From assembly GCA_031279635.1 (NCBI GenBank), contig JAITIC010000013.1:1-37836 (forward strand): 37,836 nucleotides of DNA. The letters are read 5' to 3'. Positions within the stretch are counted from its first letter, which is position 1; every line of letters begins with the position of its first letter. The stretch comes from Treponema sp. (lineage in GTDB: Bacteria > Spirochaetota > Spirochaetia > Treponematales > Breznakiellaceae). The translations under genes were made by a program, and so were the position numbers. The notes beneath the pieces were generated by a model. That model was not told where the DNA came from. It saw only the letters and a program-made list of their open reading frames with translations, and searched no databases. Of the stretch, positions 32,594-37,836 are shown piece after piece.

Positions 32594-35500
32594 TTAACTC
32601 TTAACCTCAAGTTCCTCGCGTTCGCGGATTTCGTATAACTTCCGGTCCAGTTCGGCAAGTTTCATTTCCTGCAGGGCCCGCTTGTATTCCACCGGAAGTA
32701 CTTTGATAAATTTACGTTTCCGCGTTTCCCAGTCGGCCAGTATGCTTTTGGCGTAGGCCGAGTCGGTCCAGTAGATGTGTTTCTTGACGCAGTCTTTCAC
32801 AAAGTTTTCGTCTTCCTCGTTGTCCATGCCGGAAAGTTCAACCATTCCCTTGTTGAGGAAATATTCGCAGTTGTCGTTGACGTCTAATACGTAAGCGATG
32901 CCACCGGACATACCGGCGGCGAAGTTCCGCCCTACCTGGCCCAGCACTACGAGACGGCCGCCGGTCATGTATTCGGCGGCATGGTCTCCCGTGCCTTCGA
33001 CCACGGCAACGGCCCCGGAATTTCGCACGCAGAAACGCTCTCCCGCCACTCCGGCGGCGTACAGTTCGCCTGAAGTGGCGCCGTAAAGCACGGTGTTACC
33101 GACGATGATGTTTTCGTTGGAGTTGAAGGTGGAACCCTCCGGGGGGGTCACGACGATGCGGCCGCCGGAAAGCCCTTTGCCCAGATAATCGTTGGCGTCC
33201 CCGGCGAGACGGAATGTAAGCCCCTTGGCGAGAAAAGCGCCGAAACTCTGACCGGCGGAACCGGCAAAGTCGATGGTGATAAAGTTTTCCGGCAGGCCCT
33301 GGCCGCCGAAGCGCCTGCTCACCTCCCAGGAGAGCATGGCCCCCACGGCCCGGTCGGTGTTCTTTACCGGCGATTTCAGCGCCGTGGGGGTTTTGTTGTC
33401 CAGCGAGGCCCTGCACTTTTCTATGAGGCGGCGGTCCAGCACGTTGTCGATTTTGTGGATCTGGCTTTGCGTGCAATAGGTGTCCCTGCCGCCGGGTATA
33501 TATGCAGGCCCTTCGGCCCTGTGGAGAATCCGCGAAAGATCCACCCTTGCCGCCTTTGCCGCCGAAAGCGAATTGCCGTTGGGTAATACAACGGCAGGCG
33601 GCCCTGCAGCAGGCGGCATCTGCGAAGCGGACGAAATGTGCCGGGGAACGAGGAGATCCGCCCTGCCGATGAGGTCGTTAAATTTGCGGAAGCCCAGAGA
33701 GGCCATAAGCTCGCGGACCTCTTCGGCGAGGAAGCGGAAAAAGTTGATTAAGTGCTCGCTTTTGCCGGCAAAGCGGCGGCGCAGTTCCGGATCCTGGCTT
33801 GCGACGCCCATAGGGCAGGTGTTCTCGTGGCATTTGCGCATCATCACGCAGCCCAGCACGATAAGACAGGACGTGCCGAAGCCGAATTCCTCGGCCCCCA
33901 TCATGCCGGCGATTACGATGTCCCGGCCGGTTTTAAGCTGGCCGTCGGTCTGGAGCCGCACCCGTCCCCGCAGGCCGTTTTGCACCAGCACCTGGTGGGA
34001 CTCGGAAAGCCCCAGCTCCCAGGGAATCCCCGTGTGGCGGATGCTCGACTGGGGGCTTGCGCCGGTACCGCCGTCGTAGCCGGAGATAAGGATATTGTCC
34101 GCATGGGCCTTGGCGACGCCGGCGGCGATCGTCCCCACTCCGGTTTCGGCCACCAGTTTTACGCTGATCCGCGCTTCGGGGTTGGCGTTCTTCAAATCGA
34201 AGATCAGCTCGGCAAGGTCCTCAATCGAATAAATGTCATGGTGCGGCGGCGGGCTTATCAAGGTAACGCCCGGAGTTGAGTACCGGGTCCGGGCGATCTG
34301 CACGTCAACCTTGTGTCCCGGCAGTTGGCCGCCCTCGCCGGGTTTTGCGCCCTGGGCGATCTTTATCTGCAATTCAACGGCGCTGGCCAGGTATTCGCTG
34401 GTAACGCCGAAACGCCCCGAGGCAATCTGCTTGATGGCGCTCCGCGTCCAGGAGCCGTCGGAGCGGGGGGCGAAACGGTCCGGGTTCTCTCCCCCCTCGC
34501 CTGAGTTGGACCTGCCTTTGATCGAGTTCATCGCGAGGGCGATTGTCTCATGGGCCTCTTTGGAGATGGAGCCGAAGGACATCGCGCCGGTGGTAAAGCG
34601 TTTCATAATCGATTCGACGCTTTCAACTTCCTCAATGGGAACCGCCTCCGCCGGCGCGTCTTTCACCGAACCCGGAACGGCAAAATCAAGCATGCCCCTG
34701 ATAACGTGGGGGCTGCGGTTGAGATTGTCCACGAGCGCGCTGAACTGTTTGAACTTTTGATAATCGCCGGTTCGCGCGGCCCACTGCAGCAGGTGAATCG
34801 TGTCGGGGTTCCAGGCGTGACGCTCCCCGGTTTTCCGCCACTGGTACTGGCCGTCGCCGTACAGCAAATAATCGCCGGGGGCCAAATCTCCGCCGTGCTT
34901 TTTGTCTTCCTCCACCGCCGCCTGGTAATGGAACAGGGCCTCGGCCTCAAGCTCCGCGAAACCGGCGCCGGCGATTCTGCTCACCGTGCCTTTAAAACAC
35001 TTTTCGATCACCTCGTCGCCCAGGCCCACGGCCTCGAAAATCCCCGCGCCCCGGTAGGAGCGGAGGGTACTGGTCCCCATTTTGGACATTACCTTGAGCA
35101 GGGCCTTGTTCAGGCCCTTGATGTAGCTTTTTTCCGCGTGGACGTAGCCGCCGAGCCGTCCGCCGTCAAAGCCACGGCAGATCCCCGCGATGGAGGCAAG
35201 CGCCCCATAGGGCACGATTAAATCCGCGCCGTAGCCGAACAGCAGGGCAAAGTGCATGATCTCCCGCGGCTCCGCGGTTTCGGCGATAATCGAGGCCCGC
35301 ATCCGCAGCCCCCGACGGATCAGACCCTGATGCACCGCCCCGACGGCGAGCAGGCTCGGCACGGCGCAGCGCCCCGTTTCACGCAGCGGGTCAGGCCCGT
35401 GGGAAACGGCCGTCCGGTCGGAAAGCACCAGGAGCGAGGCTCCCGCCTCAATCGCTTTACAGGCGTCCTCAACCAGGCGGTCAAGCGCCGCCTCAAGCGG

Positions 35501-37393
35501 CGAAACGGTTTCTTTCGTTCCCGCGCCGCCCGCGGTAAAAACGGCCTCCAGCGTTTGGGAAACAAACATCTCCGGCCTGATTTTCAGAAGCCTGCCAAGC
35601 TCTTCGGGCGTCATAATCGGCTTGAATACTTTGATCCGCCGGCAATGCCCGGCGGTCTCGTCCAGCAGATTGTGCTGGGGGCCGACAAAACTGGTCAGGG
35701 TCATCACCAAATCTTCACGAATCGAATCAATGGGAGGGTTCGTGACCTGGGCGAAGGACTGTTTGAAGTAGGCGAACACCCGCTGACTCTTGGCGGAGAA
35801 TACCGCAAGGGGGGTGTCGGTCCCCATGGAACTGGTCGGTTCCTGCCCGCTTTCCGCCATGGGGAGGAGGAGCCGCTCGCAGTCTTCCCTGGTGTAGCCG
35901 GCGGCCCGCTGCATAAACAGCAGGGCGCGGTCATCGTGGAACAGCGGGTCCGCCGGAACGCCGGGCGACTTCTCGTCCTGGTCAAGGGTGATGATGTTGT
36001 TCCACACCCAGTCGGCGTAGGGCCTGCGCAGGGACACGTTCCGCTTCACCTCGGCGTTGGGGATTATCCTCCCCTCAAGCATGTCAACGAGGAGTATTTT
36101 CCCCGGCAGCAGGCGGCCTTTGTAGACCACGTCCTCCGGCCTGAAATCCTGCACGCCGGTCTCGGAGGCCATGACGATAAGATCGTCCCTGGTGATCGTG
36201 TAACGGGAGGGGCGCAGGCCGTTCCGGTCAAGCGTACCCCCCACGTAGCGGCCGTCGCAGAACACTATCGAGGCCGGCCCGTCCCACGGCTCCATAATGC
36301 AGGCCTGATATTCGTAAAAGAATTTCAGTTCTTCGGGGATGGGGTTTTTATCGTTCCACGCTTCGGGGATGAGCATCATCAGGGCCTGGGGAAGGCTCCG
36401 CCCGGACATGACCAGGAGTTCCAGGGCATTGTCAAAGCTGGCGGAGTCGCTCTTTTCAGGCTCCAGCACCGGCAAAATGTCTTTTAAGGCGTCGCCGAAG
36501 CGGGGATGGGCGTAGAGGGCCTCCCGCGCGGCCATGCGGAAACGGTTGCCCTTGATGGTGTTGATTTCGCCGTTATGGGCAACCATGCGGAAAGGCTGGG
36601 CCAGGGGCCAGTTGGGAAAGGTGTTGGTGGAAAAGCGGGAGTGTACGAGCGCCACCGCGGTGGAAACCGTCTCGTCGGACAGTTCGGGGAAATACTCCCT
36701 GAGCTGGCTGGACATCATCATGCCTTTGTAGACAATCACCCGGGTGGAAAGGGAGGGGATATACGCCTCAAGGCCCTGAGAGCGCAGGGCGTTTTCAAAC
36801 CGCTTTCTGAAAATATAGAGCTTGAAGTCGAGGGGGGACACTTCGTCGGCATCGCCGCCGCTGTCCGCGGGAGCGGCTTTGGCCTGTTTACCGATGCCAA
36901 AGAGGCCCCGCCCTTCTTTCGGGACCAGCACGAGCTGGGTAATCGCCGGTTCCGCCGCCCGTGCGATAAGGCCCACCGCATCGCTGCGGACCGGCACGTC
37001 CCGCAGGGCCAGCCTGGAAAGTCCCGTAGCGGCGGCGCATTGGTCAATGGCGGCAATTATCTTCTTCCTTTTTGCGGCCGCGTCCGCCTCGCCTCCGGCG
37101 GGAAAGAACACCAGTCCCGTGCCGTAGCCCCCCGCGTCAGGCAGGCCGGGAAACTGTTTTTTATAAAAGTCATGGGGAATATGCAGCAGCACCCCCGAAC
37201 CGTCGCCGGTTTTGTTGTCCGCGCTCTGTGCCCCCCGATGCTCCATCCGTTCAAGCACCTCAAGGCCCTTGCTCAACAGGGCGTGGGACCGGCGTCCCTT
37301 AATATCCGCCACAAAGCCGATCCCGCAGGAATCGTGCTCGTCCCCGGCACGGTACAGACCCCGCTTTGCCTCTCCCTCCTCATGCGCACCCAT
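32594..37393 (-). CDS. gltB: Glutamate synthase large subunit
   Basis: Makes two glutamates from glutamine and 2-oxoglutarate. 1599 aa, about 100 longer than typical. A 22-residue propeptide precedes the nucleophile Cys23 in HDSCGIGF; the class II glutaminase domain follows, with an insert around LFGIGKQAKAAPADSGGDAD. The FMN domain contains FGSISKEAHETIA and GEGGENPDRF. The 3Fe-4S cysteines are in GCVMMRKCHENTCPMG. The C-terminal GXGXG region includes GDANDYLGKGLSGGRIVV. A charged tail ends the protein (KLAELDRKLYEIREREELEV). RBS AAGGAG lies five nt before the ATG. It is the first gene of the gltB-gltD operon. Confidence 0.96.
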   Translation of the reverse strand: MGAHEEGEAKRGLYRAGDEHDSCGIGFVADIKGRRSHALLSKGLEVLERMEHRGAQSADNKTGDGSGVLLHIPHDFYKKQFPGLPDAGGYGTGLVFFPAGGEADAAAKRKKIIAAIDQCAAATGLSRLALRDVPVRSDAVGLIARAAEPAITQLVLVPKEGRGLFGIGKQAKAAPADSGGDADEVSPLDFKLYIFRKRFENALRSQGLEAYIPSLSTRVIVYKGMMMSSQLREYFPELSDETVSTAVALVHSRFSTNTFPNWPLAQPFRMVAHNGEINTIKGNRFRMAAREALYAHPRFGDALKDILPVLEPEKSDSASFDNALELLVMSGRSLPQALMMLIPEAWNDKNPIPEELKFFYEYQACIMEPWDGPASIVFCDGRYVGGTLDRNGLRPSRYTITRDDLIVMASETGVQDFRPEDVVYKGRLLPGKILLVDMLEGRIIPNAEVKRNVSLRRPYADWVWNNIITLDQDEKSPGVPADPLFHDDRALLFMQRAAGYTREDCERLLLPMAESGQEPTSSMGTDTPLAVFSAKSQRVFAYFKQSFAQVTNPPIDSIREDLVMTLTSFVGPQHNLLDETAGHCRRIKVFKPIMTPEELGRLLKIRPEMFVSQTLEAVFTAGGAGTKETVSPLEAALDRLVEDACKAIEAGASLLVLSDRTAVSHGPDPLRETGRCAVPSLLAVGAVHQGLIRRGLRMRASIIAETAEPREIMHFALLFGYGADLIVPYGALASIAGICRGFDGGRLGGYVHAEKSYIKGLNKALLKVMSKMGTSTLRSYRGAGIFEAVGLGDEVIEKCFKGTVSRIAGAGFAELEAEALFHYQAAVEEDKKHGGDLAPGDYLLYGDGQYQWRKTGERHAWNPDTIHLLQWAARTGDYQKFKQFSALVDNLNRSPHVIRGMLDFAVPGSVKDAPAEAVPIEEVESVESIMKRFTTGAMSFGSISKEAHETIALAMNSIKGRSNSGEGGENPDRFAPRSDGSWTRSAIKQIASGRFGVTSEYLASAVELQIKIAQGAKPGEGGQLPGHKVDVQIARTRYSTPGVTLISPPPHHDIYSIEDLAELIFDLKNANPEARISVKLVAETGVGTIAAGVAKAHADNILISGYDGGTGASPQSSIRHTGIPWELGLSESHQVLVQNGLRGRVRLQTDGQLKTGRDIVIAGMMGAEEFGFGTSCLIVLGCVMMRKCHENTCPMGVASQDPELRRRFAGKSEHLINFFRFLAEEVRELMASLGFRKFNDLIGRADLLVPRHISSASQMPPAAGPPAVVLPNGNSLSAAKAARVDLSRILHRAEGPAYIPGGRDTYCTQSQIHKIDNVLDRRLIEKCRASLDNKTPTALKSPVKNTDRAVGAMLSWEVSRRFGGQGLPENFITIDFAGSAGQSFGAFLAKGLTFRLAGDANDYLGKGLSGGRIVVTPPEGSTFNSNENIIVGNTVLYGATSGELYAAGVAGERFCVRNSGAVAVVEGTGDHAAEYMTGGRLVVLGQVGRNFAAGMSGGIAYVLDVNDNCEYFLNKGMVELSGMDNEEDENFVKDCVKKHIYWTDSAYAKSILADWETRKRKFIKVLPVEYKRALQEMKLAELDRKLYEIREREELEVKS

Positions 37394-37450
37394 TCTGGCT
37401 CCTTGTCTTTTGCTTCGATGTTGTAATACGCATATCGAAACAACCTTGTT

Positions 37451-37479
37451 ATTATGCTGAAACAGAGGAATTTGTGCAA
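37451..37479 (-). promoter_or_regulatory. gltB promoter
   Basis: On the minus strand: TTGCAC (37474-37479), 17-nt spacer, CATAAT (37451-37456). The leader before the gltB ATG would be about 50 nt and includes the AAGGAG RBS. Confidence 0.6.
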
Positions 37480-37507
37480 TCGCTATAGACCGCTGCTGTT
37501 TTCGGCG

Positions 37508-37656
37508 GCGGCCCCTGTGGCAGTTAAAGAGAAGAAGGCAAACGCACGAAAAGAGGCGGCGGAAGCGAAAAAGAAGATGGCGGCACGGTTAAAGACAGCG
37601 GAGGGAAAGACGATATACAAGAAGCGGAAAGAGACGGGAACCGGTGTTTGGAATAA
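37508..37656 (+). pseudogene. IS1182-type transposase C-terminal remnant
   Basis: The frame reads AAEAKKKMAARLKTAEGKTI followed by YKKRKETGTGVW. IS1182-family transposases near their C-terminus have the pattern M-x-x-K-L-x-T-x-E-G-K-x-x-Y-x-x-R-K, followed by TVEPVFG. The match ends at repeat copy C, where the rest of the domain is replaced. There is no N-terminal transposase sequence upstream, where the gltB promoter lies. A relic, not functional. The gap 37394-37767 otherwise contains only this, the gltB promoter and repeat C. Confidence 0.6.
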
Positions 37657-37695
37657 TGAGCCGCCGCGGAGCAGATCTCCGCGGTATCCTAAGGA
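37656..37695. repeat. CCGCGG-hairpin repeat, copy C
   Basis: ATGAGCCGCCGCGGAGCAGA then TCTCCGCGGTATCCTAAGG. Stem CCGCGGAG (37664-37671)/CTCCGCGG (37677-37684). Relative to copy A one G-C pair has become A-T with both partners changed, so pairing is kept. Confidence 0.8.
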
Positions 37696-37742
37696 ACTGT
37701 TGACAAATAACTTGACTATTTAGATGACATAGTGCATGCTAG

Positions 37743-37767
37743 AAGGAAACGACAGGGGCGTTTCCTT
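37743..37767 (+). promoter_or_regulatory. Hairpin covering the RBS of the edge transposase
   Basis: AAGGAAACG, 7-nt loop ACAGGGG, CGTTTCCTT: a perfect 9-bp stem ending directly at the ATG (37768). The AAGGAA is the only RBS candidate and would be hidden in longer transcripts. Insertion sequences often use such a stem to block translation from outside promoters. Possible -35 boxes TTGACA (37700) and TTGACT (37712) lie upstream without a convincing -10. Confidence 0.6.
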
Positions 37768-37836
37768 ATGCATGAAGAATTGACGAAAAAAATCAATAAA
37801 ATGATGCCCATATTGAACGAAAAGCAACTGCGCAGA
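37768..37836 (+). CDS. Transposase N-terminus (possibly ISAzo13 family), cut by window end
   Basis: 23 codons are visible, running ATG CAT GAA GAA through to the end of the window. The pattern KINKMMPILNEKQLRR resembles the start of ISAzo13-type transposases (helix, then P-x-L-N/D-E-K/R-x-x-R). It is preceded by the RBS-masking hairpin. Family assignment is tentative because almost all of the protein lies outside the window. Confidence 0.45.
   Translation, partial: MHEELTKKINKMMPILNEKQLRR

Noticed and set aside
34218-34916. Long plus-strand frames opposite gltB (also at 35252-36487 and 36506-37426)
   Set aside because: These are shadow frames on the other strand of an intact, well-conserved gltB; GC-rich codons leave the opposite strand open.

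Overview
The window reads as a chromosome segment of a GC-rich, host-associated or gut-type spirochaete, most likely a treponeme. This rests on the gene set and protein style: a giant AraC regulator fused to a LacI-type sensor beside an intracellular pectinase, a cheR-cheB pair, a DUF115 protein, and several proteins I recognise only as spirochaete-like hypotheticals. No rRNA or tRNA gene is visible, so the species is not assigned.

Layout. 1-5.9 kb: a sugar locus with a truncated LplB-type permease, an AraC-type regulator of 1095 aa and a GH28 polygalacturonase on the minus strand, with a divergent TIM-barrel sugar isomerase/epimerase. 6.2-8.2 kb: cheR-cheB. 8.4-13.6 kb: a five-gene Opp/Dpp-type peptide ABC operon (lipoprotein, two permeases, two ATPases). 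13.7-16.4 kb: a helical protein of unknown function and an orphan protein resembling JetA, the kleisin-like subunit of Wadjet SMC systems. 16.7-18.3 kb: an exported YD-like protein and a small protein. 18.5-21.5 kb: a histone-deacetylase-family hydrolase and lepA. 21.5-23.7 kb: a repeat-dense stretch with an XRE regulator and an outer-membrane barrel. 23.7-29.3 kb, minus strand: DUF115 protein, SurA-like foldase, YgiQ-type radical SAM protein, NifU-like scaffold. 29.4-30.8 kb: MATE exporter. 31-37.4 kb, minus strand: gltB-gltD glutamate synthase. 37.5-37.8 kb: transposase remnants and the start of another transposase.

Two themes cut across the genes. First, at least seven genes have a promoter-like -35/-10 pair whose -10 hexamer ends only 5-7 nt before the start codon, with no usable ribosome binding site. 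This predicts leaderless transcripts, mixed with ordinary AGGAG-led genes. Second, the intergenic DNA is crowded with small repeats: a 118-bp family present in four places (two inverted, near-identical copies 16.5 kb apart, one of which cuts the permease gene); a CCGCGG hairpin family in three copies with a compensated stem change; two three-hairpin elements ending in TATTCAG/CTGAATA motifs (one with 15-bp terminal inverted repeats and 8-bp flanking repeats); and several TTTTGG(G/A)ACAG palindromes. Broken genes (AlbA_2, IS1182-type, AraC, LplB) sit directly beside these repeats.

I see no complete new defence system. The best candidate for something undescribed is the JetA-like protein without JetB, JetC or JetD partners, next to an unknown 329-aa protein.
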